Both the position numbers and the translations under genes were made by a program. Below the pieces are notes generated by a model that was not told the origin of the DNA, searched no databases, and worked only from the letters and a program-made list of their open reading frames with translations. A stretch of 64,000 nt of DNA from Pachypanchax playfairii (lineage: Eukaryota; Chordata; Actinopteri; Cyprinodontiformes; Aplocheilidae), in contig SSNP01000005.1 of NCBI GenBank assembly GCA_006937955.1, forward strand, positions 6,322,109 through 6,386,108. The letters run 5' to 3'. Every line of letters starts with the position of its first letter. Position 1 is the stretch's first letter. Of this stretch, positions 1 to 12,500 are shown piece by piece.

Positions 1-1289
<1,289 letters not shown>

Positions 1290-1429
1290 AAGCACAAGAA
1301 GAGGAACGCTTGAGTGCATTAAAGGAAGACATTCAAAGTGCAATTGTTCCATGGAATATATATATATTCCTTTTTTTATTTTTTAAATCATGATGTATAA
1401 TTTGTACATAAAAATATTAATTCTTTAAT

Positions 1430-1435
1430 AATAAA
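1430..1435 (+). terminator. abcc8: abcc8 poly(A) signal
   Basis: AATAAA lies 141 bp after the abcc8 stop codon in an AT-rich tail, followed by a GT-rich stretch (TGTTGTTGATG). This implies a short 3' UTR of about 170 nt. Confidence 0.65.
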
Positions 1436-1549
1436 ACATAAATTCTAATGTGTTGTTGATGTTTTGAATAAGACTGACCGCAAAGTGTTTTTGTGTGAAA
1501 CTTTTAAACAAGCTGACAGGAAGTTGATGCATGAAGGCAACCTCTAGAT

Positions 1550-1728
1550 CAGGGATGAGCAATTCCAGGCCTCGAGAACCAACATCCTGCACGTGTTCGA
1601 GGTTTTCCTGCTTCGAGACATTTAATTCAAACTCTGCAGGTTCTGCAGAACCCTGTTAAAGACCCGATCATCAGAATCAGGTGTCCTGAAACACGCAGGA
1701 TACCCTCGGAATTACTTACCCACACCTG
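1550..1728. mobile_element. hAT-like MITE (non-autonomous DNA transposon) with 8-bp target duplication
   Basis: A 179-bp element begins CAGGGATGAGCAATTCC and its other end, read on the opposite strand, begins CAGGTGTGGGTAAGTAATTC. These are imperfect terminal inverted repeats of the CAGG type. An identical 8-bp direct repeat CTCTAGAT flanks it at 1542-1549 and 1729-1736. An 8-bp target duplication with CAGG ends is the hallmark of the hAT superfamily. There is no transposase reading frame. The internal sequence resembles a very common fish dispersed repeat recalled by me, not searched. Confidence 0.8.
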
Positions 1729-1739
1729 CTCTAGATGTT

Positions 1740-2762
1740 AACACAGATCTAAATCTGGTTTCTGAGTTCATGTGAAGCTCATGAGGTTTAGAAAATAGCC
1801 TGGATGGGACTGACAGACTGACCTATATTTAACCATCATATACTCAACTGAGCTCCCAGTGATTGTGATATTAGGACCACCGAACTACTTTTATGAGCTG
1901 CTATTGAGGCCTATATTTTGCGTTGTTGTTTCCCTTTTACGCAGAACTCCTGCGTTTTTGTTGCGCGCTGTCGTTCGGTTGGAGACGGAAAGGGGGCGTG
2001 TTTATGCGCCTTGCAGCCAGCAGCAGATGTAGTAAGGGGAGAGTGAAAGCGATATGCTTGAGACACCGAGATGACACTATGCGTGGGGTCTGTTTACAGA
2101 CTGTAAAGGCAGGTAAGCGCAGCTCTATTAGGCGTCTACTTACCTGCGTAATTGCGGGATTTTGTGTTTAAAGGCAGTTAGAAACCACCGTGAGCGCGGA
2201 ACGGATGGTGGGGGAGGGACTGCCTCTCCTCACAGCGTCTCCATCTCACGTTACCCAGAAATTATAAAGTGGCGAGGTCATCAAAGGAGCAACTGCGATA
2301 TACGAGCCTTCTTCTCTTCGTCTCAGAGGCCGGTTACGCTCTTACACCGATCTGTTATTTCTCACTGGATCTCCGTTACGCAGAAAGCCACGAGTAGTGC
2401 GCACCTGCGCGCTGATGAGAAGATTCACTATGAAACTGGGCGGCGTGGCAAAGCCATGTCCGGTCGGTCTGTCAGTGCTGTGAGTGACGGCGGCAGCTGC
2501 GGTGCTGGAGGAAGAATCCGCTCATGGGACGTCGCAGCAGTCCTGAAGCGCCTGATCTGGAGGCAACGTGAGGAGCGCGCATACCTCCAGAAAACGGGAA
2601 ACGGATGACATCAAGACTGTCCCCCCTGCGCCCGAAAGCTGACACTGGCGAGGGCTGACTGGTGAGAGAAGGCTCCGGTAGAAGGAACGAATCCATCCTT
2701 CAACCAAGAGCAGTAGGTACGTTTAGAGCCTAAAGGCTGAGGGTACATAGCATGGGAGCGCA
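1740..2762 (+). promoter_or_regulatory. kcnj11: kcnj11 upstream and 5' UTR region
   Basis: This is the gap between the MITE and kcnj11. From about 1920 the sequence becomes CpG-rich and less AT-rich than its surroundings, as expected for a promoter and 5' UTR. A TATA-like TATAAAG is at 2263-2269. Reading frames of 60-150 codons here show no protein resemblance and I regard them as chance. The transcription start cannot be fixed from sequence alone. Confidence 0.5.
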
Positions 2763-2805
2763 ATGTTGTCCAGGAAAGGACTTATTCCTGATGATTACCT
2801 ACTGA
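2752..2805 (+). promoter_or_regulatory. upstream ORF overlapping the kcnj11 start
   Basis: An ATG at 2752, with A at -3 and G at +4 (strong Kozak context), lies 11 bases before the kcnj11 ATG and in another frame. It opens 17 codons and stops with TGA at 2803-2805, inside kcnj11. The main ATG has G at -3 but T at +4, a weaker context. If transcribed, this uORF would be expected to reduce initiation at the main start. That effect is inference. Confidence 0.55.
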
Positions 2806-3923
2806 CACGTTTAGCTGAGGACGTTCTGCAGCCCAAGTTCAAGACTAAACAAGGCAAGGCTCGATTCGTGGGAAAGAACGGCTCCTGCAACGTCGCGCAC
2901 ACCAACATCAGAGAACAGGGTCGGTTCCTTCAGGACGTGTTTACTACGCTAGTGGATTTAAAATGGCTCCACACGCTCATCATTTTCACCATGTCCTTTC
3001 TGTGCAGCTGGCTGCTTTTCGGGATGATCTGGTGGCTTGTTGCTTTTGCTCACGGCGACCTGGACCAAAAAGGAGACGACTTCGTCCCGTGCGTAACGGA
3101 CATCCACTCCTTCTCCTCTGCGTTCCTCTTTTCCATAGAAGTTCAGGTGACCATAGGCTTCGGTGGTCGGATGATCACAGAAGAATGCGTCTCGGCCATT
3201 GTCATCCTCATTGTGCAGAACATTGTTGGTTTGGTCATCAACGCCATCATGCTCGGCTGCATCTTCATGAAAACTGCGCAGGCCAACCGGCGCGCGGAGA
3301 CGCTCATCTTCAGCAAACACGCTGTCATCTCCCTCCGAAACAACAAGCTGTGCTTCATGATCCGCATCGGGGACCTGAGGAAAAGCATGATCATCAGCGC
3401 CACCGTGCGGATGCAGGTGGTGAGGAAAACCACCACCGAGGAGGGAGAGGTGGTCCCTTTGGACCAGATCGACATCCACATGGATAACCCGGTGGGCACA
3501 AACGGAATCTTCCTGGTCTCTCCTCTCATCATCACGCACGTGATCGACAAGAACAGCCCCCTTTACGAACTGTCACCCACAGGTCTCCTGCAGCAGGATC
3601 TCGAGGTGATCGTGGTGCTGGAGGGAGTGGTGGAGACCACCGGCATCACCACGCAGGCCAGGACTTCCTACGTGTCGGAGGAGATCCTGTGGGGGCAGCG
3701 CTTCGTGCCAACAGTCTCCGAGGAGGACGGCACGTACGCGGTGGACTATTCCAAGTTCGGAAACACGATGAAAGTCCTGACACCGTCCTGCAGCGCCAAG
3801 GAGCTGGAGGCTGCAGGGGGCATCTCCAGGTTTAGGTTGAACGAGGGCGCCACCTCGCGGGCGACTGTTAGAAGACGACATAAATCCACCGTGGTGCGAA
3901 GGTCCAAGATGGAGAACCAGTGA
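2763..3923 (+). CDS. kcnj11: kcnj11, ATP-sensitive inward-rectifier K+ channel Kir6.2
   Basis: This is the pore-forming subunit of the K-ATP channel, which pairs with SUR1 (the gene just upstream) and couples cell ATP to membrane potential. It is an intact single-exon frame of 386 residues (human Kir6.2 has 390), starting MLSRKGLIP as in mammals. Visible features: interfacial N-terminal helix with R50; slide helix and W68; TM1 about 71-95; selectivity filter TIGFGG with GFG at 132-134; TM2 about 145-172 with the rectification-site N160; R176/R177 (PIP2 region) and K185 (ATP site) at human numbering; then the cytoplasmic beta-rich domain. The C-tail has RRR at 370-372, where mammals have the RKR ER-retention signal. 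Kir6.1 (kcnj8) is excluded by the N-terminus, the TM1-filter linker length and the neighbour. Confidence 0.94.
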   Translation: MLSRKGLIPDDYLLTRLAEDVLQPKFKTKQGKARFVGKNGSCNVAHTNIREQGRFLQDVFTTLVDLKWLHTLIIFTMSFLCSWLLFGMIWWLVAFAHGDLDQKGDDFVPCVTDIHSFSSAFLFSIEVQVTIGFGGRMITEECVSAIVILIVQNIVGLVINAIMLGCIFMKTAQANRRAETLIFSKHAVISLRNNKLCFMIRIGDLRKSMIISATVRMQVVRKTTTEEGEVVPLDQIDIHMDNPVGTNGIFLVSPLIITHVIDKNSPLYELSPTGLLQQDLEVIVVLEGVVETTGITTQARTSYVSEEILWGQRFVPTVSEEDGTYAVDYSKFGNTMKVLTPSCSAKELEAAGGISRFRLNEGATSRATVRRRHKSTVVRRSKMENQ

Positions 3924-4101
3924 CATGCCAGCAGAACTGCTTCCGATTTCAGATTATTAAATCACCAAATCATAATTATTTGCATCATGTCCAAAAACAA
4001 TGTAAGCACACAAAAGCATTTTTTAACTCAGGTGATGAGATTATGATGAGAGTAAAATGTTTTATAGTTTATAAATTATACAAATGCATGAATTTTAAAT
4101 G

Positions 4102-4107
4102 AATAAA
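4102..4107 (+). terminator. kcnj11: candidate kcnj11 poly(A) signal
   Basis: AATAAA lies 179 bp after the kcnj11 stop. A second AATAAA is at 4411-4416; which is used cannot be told from sequence. Confidence 0.4.
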
Positions 4108-4186
4108 TTGACATAATACATTTTAAATATATTATAGAGCGACAACGTTAGTGAGCTTTAAGTTTCTAGACTCACGAATGCAGAGT

Positions 4187-4492
4187 AAAATGTATTCATG
4201 CACTTTTCTATTCACCTTTTCAGTGATTTTATACAACTACTTCAATAAGTTCAGTGTAAAACTACTTTTTACTCCATTTTCTGTTTTCTTTAAGTACGTT
4301 GGGTCAGAATAAATGAGCAAAATTAATACAGATAATTTACCGAACATGTAACTTCACCAATTATTCAAAAACAGGATCAAAGTTAGAAATAGTTTTTGCA
4401 TTTATTTCCAAATAAAGTTGTTAAATGGAGTAAAAAGTGCATTAACATCTTGTGAAGAGTGAATATATTTAGCAAAGTAAATACATTTTAAT
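4187..4492. repeat. imperfect inverted repeat, possible old MITE
   Basis: The 16-mer ACTTTTTACTCCATTT at 4264-4279 recurs exactly inverted at 4423-4438. The outer ends also match: AAAATGTATT at the left end and at the right end on the other strand. The two arms differ in length (about 95 and 70 bp), so this is at best a decayed element. Confidence 0.35.
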
Positions 4493-4816
4493 TACTTCAC
4501 AGACTGAATCACTTTTTTAGAACGATGATTGCAAGTTAAACTTTTAGAGAATGTTTTTCTCTGTATTTCACTACAACAGGTTTTGATGCTTCAGTATTTG
4601 TAATCTGTTATAAAGTTCTAAAAAATATTTTTTTTAAATCAAAAAGATGTAGATGGAATGTAACTTTGTGAATTTGATTTTCACTGCAATAAGATGCATT
4701 ACTGCTTTATAGAAATGTTTTTTACAGGCTGTGAACTTATAAGTAATGTGCTTTTATGTTGAAAAGGTTTAATTTGAAAGACACACAAAGACAAAGACCA
4801 GGTGGCATTTCTCTCT

Positions 4817-4822
4817 TTTATT
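4817..4822 (-). terminator. mob2: candidate mob2 poly(A) signal
   Basis: TTTATT on the plus strand is AATAAA on the minus strand. It is the first one I found downstream of the mob2 stop, implying a 3' UTR of about 1.4 kb if no exon intervenes. Confidence 0.35.
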
Positions 4823-5529
4823 AGATTATAATCCGCAGAGCTTAAAATATTAAATTGCTTTTAACTTAGTTATTAATTAAAATACATAAAAATGAGCCAG
4901 AACTGAGGAACCCTGCAAAAAATTAAAATAAATACAAATGGAGAATTATAAATCCAACCCTCCTCTAAACAGAGGCTATCTGACAGAACCCGCTTGTGAT
5001 TCTTTGTACAGTAAAGTCCAAGCAGACTGTGCATTTTCTATACATGTGACAATATTCTCATTTCCAAAGTAAGTTTCCTCTGATAATCTTAAAAAAAGAA
5101 GAAAAAAACTAAACAAAATTTAAAGGGACATGAGAAATAAAACCTATGTTTTTAGATTTGAGCAGGAAGTCATGTGACTGTTATACAGCAGAGCAGCTTC
5201 ACACCGGTACCCCCACCCCTCCGATCCATCTCTCCAGGCCTGCAGACATGACCTCATGTCTTTGTCCTTCTGTGCTGCTGGAGCGGGTGGTGGTGGATTC
5301 AGGGGGCTGCTGCTGTGCTCAACACAAGCACACAGCTGTGATTCACATTAAATGTGCACTGATCAGCCTCAAAGTATTCATTCTCTGACAAGATTAAATC
5401 TCTAACATACAATCTTTAGATTTCTTCTTTGTCTCCTTGCGTCTGCGGGGTTCTCTACACATCTGCTGCCCTCTTCAGGTCGGCTGTGGGACGTTCACTA
5501 GGGGTGCCATTAAACATGATCAGAGTTAG

Positions 5530-5715
5530 TCAATCTGGTGAACAAGGGACAGAATGAAATGAGAGTGATTCCTCTCTGGCAGCAGTGATGTACTCTCTCA
5601 GGTCCTGAGTCGGAGGCGCCTTGATCATCCCCCACATGAACTCAAAGTGATTGGCTAGCGTTGCACCTTTCAGCAGGAACGTGACCCCGTACTGGAGGCC
5701 GAGCCTGCAGGTGAG
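5530..5715 (-). other. coding-like segment of unknown identity (possible terminal exon)
   Basis: On the minus strand a frame runs to a TGA at 5530. It is preceded by an acceptor-like pyrimidine tract ending CACCTGCAG, just above 5715. Third codon positions are mostly G or C, unlike the AT-rich surroundings, and the peptide (LGLQYGVTFLLKG...PPTQDLREYITAAREE) looks protein-like. I do not recognise it. It lies downstream of the mob2 stop, so it could be a conserved block of mob2 3' UTR, an alternative 3' exon, or the last exon of an unseen gene. Its phase does not match skipping of the last mob2 exon. Confidence 0.35.
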
Positions 5716-5733
5716 AAGACGCCTCTTCTCCAC

Positions 5734-6180
5734 ACATCAACACTTTACAATAGGTTGAAGCAAAGCAGAGCCCCCTTTCCTGTACTGTATGTTAGGTAGA
5801 GGTGGACAGACACACTGCAGCACCCCCGTCCAAAAAAAAACCCAAAAAGAAATGAATAGAACTTCCAACAAAATAAAAGAGGAAAATAAAAACAAAAATA
5901 AAATATACACATACTTTTTGTTCCTAGTTTAAATTTCAGAGAAGATGGGAGGGATTTGTCCCTGGGAGGAACGCTCACGCCAATTCCTGCTGGCGTGACA
6001 AACCCCTCCCCGCCACCCCTCACCCACAGAAAACCCTCCCCCACTTTCCTTCCAGCTGGTTGGTTGGTGTTGTAGCAAAATATTAAGGGAAGGTCTCTTA
6101 AGTCCTGCTTGCACCAAGGAAGGGGGCCAGGCTGTATTTCCTCTTCTCTCATCATCGATCACCCCTGGAGCCACCGTCGC
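5734..6180 (-). other. mob2: probable mob2 3' UTR
   Basis: Sequence directly after the mob2 stop codon. It holds an A-rich block (plus strand, 5828-5912) and no convincing gene. Confidence 0.5.
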
Positions 6181-6500
6181 TCATCTCTCCGTCACGTGGT
6201 TTTGTGAAGAGGGGGAGGGTGCCGAGGTGGGGGTGGCGGGGGCTGGGTTGGGCGCGGGCAGCGGCGCGGGGCTGCAGAGGATTTCGGACAAGTCGTCCAT
6301 GATACAGGTCTCCTTGGGGTCAATCAGGTTGAATTCCCTTACGAAAACGATGAAATGTGCATACAGAGTGTTCAAGTGGCCCTGCAGGTCCAGAGCCACG
6401 GTCTCTTTAAAGTGCGCCCAGTAGAGGTGAGCCAGCACGTGAAACAGGTACCGGCAGATCTTCTTTACCAACGACTCGAACGAGTTGGGGAACTCTTTAC
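6181..6500 (-). CDS. mob2: mob2 last coding exon
   Basis: Acceptor CTCTGCAG, then GGTAAAGAGTTCCC completing the Gly codon of TKYGKEF, open to TGA at 6183-6181. It encodes most of the MOB helical core, including the zinc-ligand His pair in LFHVLAHLYWAH and HLNTLYAHFIVFVREFN. The tail is rich in Pro, Ala and Ser and ends QNHVTER. Confidence 0.95.
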
Positions 6501-9500
6501 CTGCAGAGTGAAAGGACAAAGAGAAGCAGACAGACTGGTTTATGAGTAAGAATCACGAGACAAGGAAGAAAGGTTAGAGGTTAAATCTGTTATTGTGTTA
6601 AACTTGTCCGTTTTTATGAAGCTCCTGTTTAAACCATCCCTACATGTGAAGCAGCATCGAGACCCTCAGACTCACCATATTTTGTAGGAAAGATTTCCTC
6701 GTCTGTGACCAGTTTCTGACAAAGACTCGTAACAAAGTCGACATACTGTGGAGCCGTGCACTTGATCTTCTTCCCCTTCTCGTCATTCCAGTAGTATATT
6801 CTGGAAAGAGACACAGACGTTATGTCAATACGTCCTCATAATAAAACTGTCCAGATAAACATGTAAAATGATACTTGTATCAGATAAAAGGATGTTTATT
6901 TCCTGGGGTATAAAAACAACTCAGCAGTAAAATAAACGACATTCGAGTGAACGATGACACTTTATTAACCTTTGAAACATCACCTGTTCTATGTCCTCAT
7001 CCAGGAAGTACCTTTCAGAATAAAATGACCCGCTGACTCAGAAATCTGTGTAAATAATGAGCTACTACTAATCTTTGTGTTTCAGATGGTGAAACAGGGC
7101 TGATGGAGTGATAACTAGCTGTGATGTCATCTAGTTAGTGTTAACAGGCTGATTAAAAGGTTGAAAAATGTGAGTGCAGGTGCAGCATGACTGCGCACGT
7201 CTGGGAAATTTAACGAATCCTGGAGGAATGTAAAATGTTGACATAGCTGTCTCTGCAGGAGGTGACCAGCTGACCGGGGGGGGACCCATTTACACATTGT
7301 CTCGCACGCACACAGAGTCTGGATCTAAACATGGTCATGTGATCAATAAAGTTTTACTATAAGTTTAAGTCTATAAGAACAGTTCAGTACTGAAAACACA
7401 TTATTGTTGTTTACATGTTTACAGAATCCAAAAAGATCCATCACAGTGAGAACACTGACCCCCCCGAATTGGTCCTGTTCCATTAAAGCTCATGGAAACT
7501 TTTTCTTCCAAAAGTAGAGCTGAGCTGAGCCCCACGGGCAGGAGAGCAGATGCTGCTGTGACTGTGGCTCGGTCCGTTTGTAAGGGGCGGGGGCGGGGGG
7601 GTTGTGCAGGTCCTGCTCAGAGAGGATGCTGCACAGCAGGCAGTGCAACAAGTTACAGCTTCGTGTTGCATAATGAACATGTAAAACGTGGAATGGAGTT
7701 TATGTTATTAAGTAACTTTAGTTTAACTCTGTTTCACGGCTCGACGCCCGGTGCGATCAGAGACACGTTAACCTGCTCCGCTGGCTCCCGTATTTCTATA
7801 CGCAGGTGAAGCACGTTCGTTTCTTCCACCTCTAAAGGTGTGTGTGTGTGTGGGGGGGGAGTAGCTTCAGGTGACAGAGTGGAAAAACTCACAACTAACT
7901 GATTGGATAACTCATTAGGTTTCCTCGTCACAGCTACGGTGTCAGGTTATTATTTGTCATCAGCTTCATCATTCTCACATTTTTCTTGTGTACTGTCAGC
8001 ATGTGGGTGAGTGTTTTCAGACGGTTTCATATATTCACACACTTGCAGGCTGTTTGTAATGTGTTACAGACTGTTTGTGTGAGTGACTCAGCCGGTCGTA
8101 CCGTGCTCCTATTTACATGAAGAGCCTGAAGCTTCATTTCAGAGGTGAGGCCTTATAAAAACAAAACCACACCCCGACGGGTCGAACTGGTCCGATAAAT
8201 ACTTAGTTAGTCACCTGTCGCTCAGCTAACATGCCATGAATATACAAACTACTTAAACTCCAATGATATGTAGCGCTCAGTAGCTAACCAAACTGATGGA
8301 GGAAACTACCTGAGAAATGATCTACAAGAATGTGTCAACGTTTAGAGGTTTCTGGAACCTGTTTGTTGACCCAGAACTGTCTTTAATTACATGCAACAAA
8401 CTACCTCCAGGTAAACAGGAAACGCTGAACAAAGCATGTAGAAGTGTAGTTTGAATCTGATACCAGGAGACTAAAAACACCAAAAACATCTGGACAGATT
8501 AGTTATTAGCACACTGAAATATGATAAATACTATAAATGTGATACTTTAATATTATTCCTCTCTTGTAAAAAAGCAACATGAAAAGTCAAAACGTAGATT
8601 TAAATAAAGCAGTTTGGCTGCTGAAAACATCATTTGACAGTATTTTACATTAAAACAAAGATCCAGTTCTGTAATGATTTAAGTAAACATGATGTTTGGG
8701 AGGTAACTTACGTGCTACAGGCTGTCATGGCCTGACAGGTGTCCCCCGTGCAGAACTCTGAAATAGTGCTGTACTGTCGGTTGATAAGGTTGAAGAATGT
8801 TGTTGCTGTGAAGGAAAGATAAACAGATGGTGACCTGGAATCTATCGCATGACGTCTGCAAAACGGCAATAAATCTGATGAAATATTTTGATGTTATTCT
8901 GGACTAAATTATCACTGCCTGATCTTAAAAAGATAAATATTTGTTATGTTTGTGTCTCCGGTACCGAGTGCAGCCGTAGTTCTGTCAACGAACTCCCTCC
9001 AAAGACGCGCTACAGTTACTGATCCATACAAAAACAACCACTTCTACCTAAACAGAACCGAGTTCCAACAACAAGCAACTAAATGAAAACCTTCAACATA
9101 AAACTTGTTTGTAGTAGAAGATCTATTTAATTACATTTGTCTCAAAAAGAAGGTTTAACATGTTAAATCTTCAACCTGCCTTTAGTCGAGTCACTCCTCA
9201 AAAATAAACATACTTAACAGTCAGAAAATGGCTTTAAAACACCAAAACAACAAATAGCTTCACATGTTTTAAGTATGTAAACATGTGTTTTACTGGTAGA
9301 GCTGCATTCCTGCTGGGACTGATCCTAAAGCTCCAAGTTACGATGGAAACTACCAGAAGAAATGCGACATTACACAACCTGCAGCGAACAAGATCCAATA
9401 TAAACACTAATAATAACTAATGGAATCTCACCATCTATTTAAAGATGATATTTTACATCAATTGTTTTCCTCATCCAGCTGCATTTAGCTTCAATCTCCA

Positions 9501-12500
9501 TAGTTAAAATGAATGTTTGCATTTCTTTCTTCATGAAAACACCTGGCTGGTTTGAATATGACACCAAAACAAAGCGAGTGCTCAGGAATCTGTCCAACAC
9601 GGAGAGCTGCTGCTCATAATCTGAACCCCAAACACGAGTATGGCGGGTGCCAGCGAAGGCTGGTGTTTAAAAGAAGCCATGTGTGGGTTTTTGGTTCAGT
9701 CTAAACTCTGTGCCAGGCCTGGATCGTGTTACAGGCTTGGATCGCTTTCACTGACTGTTGGAACGTCTTATCTTCACATGTCGAACGCGTTTGGAAAAAC
9801 AACTCCAAACTGCTGCGGAGGATTAAACAAGTCGGAGCACATGCGCAGCCTTAAGGAATATTTCAATCAATTTAAATGAGATTTTATCCCCACATCTCGT
9901 TTTCAAATTGACAGAGTTAAATTGCTCTAACAGGTTTAGTAATTACACTTGTGGTTTCTTTTTACTTTATTAAACACCCTCTTCAGATGTTGAACTCTAA
10001 CACTTCAGATCCAAAGTTTCAGTCACTCACTGTTGCTTGCTAGCCATTCGTTGAGGTCTATCTCTCTGGGCAGGACCACCAGCTCCTTCAGGTCAAAATC
10101 CACCACGCGAATTTTCGTGAACTCCGGATCCAAGTACAGCTTCTTCTCTTCTGCTGGTTGCTTTTTCCCATTTGGCTTCGTCTTAGACTTCCTGCGAGAC
10201 AGAAGAAATAGGAACGGGTTAAAAAGTTGTTCTGAACTGGGGAATGAAAGAGGAAAGAAAACAAAACATCCAGTAAAAACTGAGCAGGAAATCAGTGCCG
10301 GACTGTCCGCACAAAAGCTCAACGCCACGCTGCTGCAAACGCAGCTTCCAACCAGATTTTCAAGTTAAACATTTAAAGTTCTGCAGGAGAGAAAATAATT
10401 CTAAAAAAAAATGCAAATTTAAAGAAATGTTAACAGAACTGCTACAGAGTGGGCGGAGCTTAGATACACATCTACAGCTGGTAAAAAGACAAGGTAGAAA
10501 ACTAAAAGTTGTGTGATTTGTGCATCTTATTCACAGCAGCCTCAACAAACTACAAAACCTCCTGTCTGATCTTTAACGCTGACCTTTTGACCTTACATAA
10601 GTATAAAGCTTCCAGTTCTCAGCGTTTTGTACTTCCAGTGCTAGTTTTAGCACAAGTATGTCACATCACAACCCTCCTTCACTTCCAAGGCAGTATAACC
10701 TCTCCTCCCTCTCGAACCGGAGGCAGCAGTGAACTCAGAATTTACTGTGCTTCTGTTGACCTTCAGCTTCCACCTCCACGCCGTCATCAGCTTTAGTTCT
10801 CATGCTCGTGTCTCCACGCCGTCTCTCTCTAAACAAAGAAATGAGCTCCTGGTTTTCTCCTCCCATCATCTCATGCAGATTTGCTCCCCGGGTCCAACAG
10901 AAACACAACAACAATGGCTCCAGGAACAAGTTCAACTATTCTAATAGCAGAAATATTGATACAATATTTTGAAGCAAAATCCAAACCTTTAAAATTTTTA
11001 TTCAAGTCACTGGAAAATGGTTCAGAGTAAAGAAAATAGGAGAAAAAAGAGGGAGAACAAGAAGTAAAGGGGGGTTACATTAACTTAGGCTCAGCTGATA
11101 ACCATGGGAACTAATAAACACTTTAAAAACAGGACGGGACTGAGAAGCACGAGGCTTCTTGGCCTGGAGGACGGTGTTTAAAAGATCTGTGCAGTTTGAA
11201 TTATCTACTCCAGAAAGCATCAGCAAGCGTTTCACCTCAGCAAACAAAAGAAGGCACGTCGACGTGAAGAGCATGAAGCTTTAACTTCAACGTTTGAGCT
11301 TTCGTTATCACATTTATCGATAAGAATTCCCACTAAAACATGAGGAACTGAAGGGGCCACAGTTACACAATCATAAACCTTCAACATCCTTCAGGTTGTT
11401 TATTGTGTAAAGCTCTTCTGCTCCTCGTCACGCTGCAGCTCAGCTTGTTCAGACCTCATTTAAAATCTAAGGATACATCAGATTAGACTTCTGGCTAATT
11501 ATTAATGACAGTCTACTTTCTGTTTCAGCTGTTTCCCGTATCACTCTGCTCATTTTTTAACGTTTTCCTTCCCGCTCACATGCACAAACATCTGAAACAT
11601 CCCTTCATCCGTCCACTCGTTCCATCCTGCTTTCCTTTTAGTATTTGTTTTAAAATGTTCTCTTCATCGCTGTCTGCTTCTAGGTCTTAGTTCTGAGGGC
11701 ACGTGGTTTGTGCAGTGAGCAACATGTTCCGTCATGTGAAAAAGCTTTACCCAAGGAAATGGCTTCATCTACAGATACTGTCAGTTCTCAGGTTTTCTCC
11801 ATCTCATGGAAAAACTGACCGACTCCTATGAAAGACTCCTTTAGAAAACATTCCGTTTCCTTCTCCTCTCTTTGTGGACTTTCATAACTTTCTGTACAAA
11901 CTCCTACTCCACTTCTACAGAACATTCGTTTGGTAACAGGAGAGGAAACTTTAGAGCTATTAGTTTATCTGAGCATGAAGAAAACTTCCTTCATGCCAGA
12001 ACTTCTGTTTGCACTGAGAACATAATCTGTCTGTTCTAACACACACACACACACACAGACACAGACACACACACAGGTTCGTCTTTTCCTGGTGAAGTTC
12101 TCTGGAGGAAAACTGTTACCATAAAAGGCAGCAGATGACTTGTTCTCCTCACCAAATCAGGGGCAGATCAGGGCAGGCCAGGAGGCAGAACCTCAGGAAA
12201 ACTGAAGCCAGGCGCGTGTTTCCAGTCTGCAGGGAGAACCTACTCGGTCTGGAATCAGCTTAAACATTTTTACGAACACCTAAATGTCTAAAACTGATAC
12301 TTTAGATCTGAAGCGGAGGATGAGAGTAGGAGGAGCTACCTGATTATGTTTATCTGTTATAAAACAATAACTTTATACTGTAGGGTGATTTGGAGGTCAG
12401 AGCAGCTGAGCTGTGGACTGACAGACTCGACAGCTGTTCCACTCTTTGTCACTTTCACTGTTCGTAGCAACTCCACCTCCCCCACCATCAAACCATCTTC

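Larger units (their letters stand above)
3924..5529. other. kcnj11 3' UTR and AT-rich space between convergent genes
   Basis: No gene is seen here. Plus-strand AATAAA signals at 4102-4107 and 4411-4416 are candidate kcnj11 poly(A) signals. An imperfect inverted repeat spans about 4187-4492 (listed separately). A minus-strand poly(A) signal that could end mob2 lies at 4817-4822. The frame at 5146-5388 shows no protein features. Confidence 0.6.

Noticed and set aside
2162..2608. 148-codon plus-strand frame upstream of kcnj11
   Set aside because: It is in the CpG-rich 5' region, contains no recognisable domain and would end before the kcnj11 start; the start codon is not ATG.
2958..3539. 193-codon minus-strand frame opposite kcnj11
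   Set aside because: It lies wholly inside kcnj11, has no protein family features, and its length follows from the G/C third positions of the real gene.
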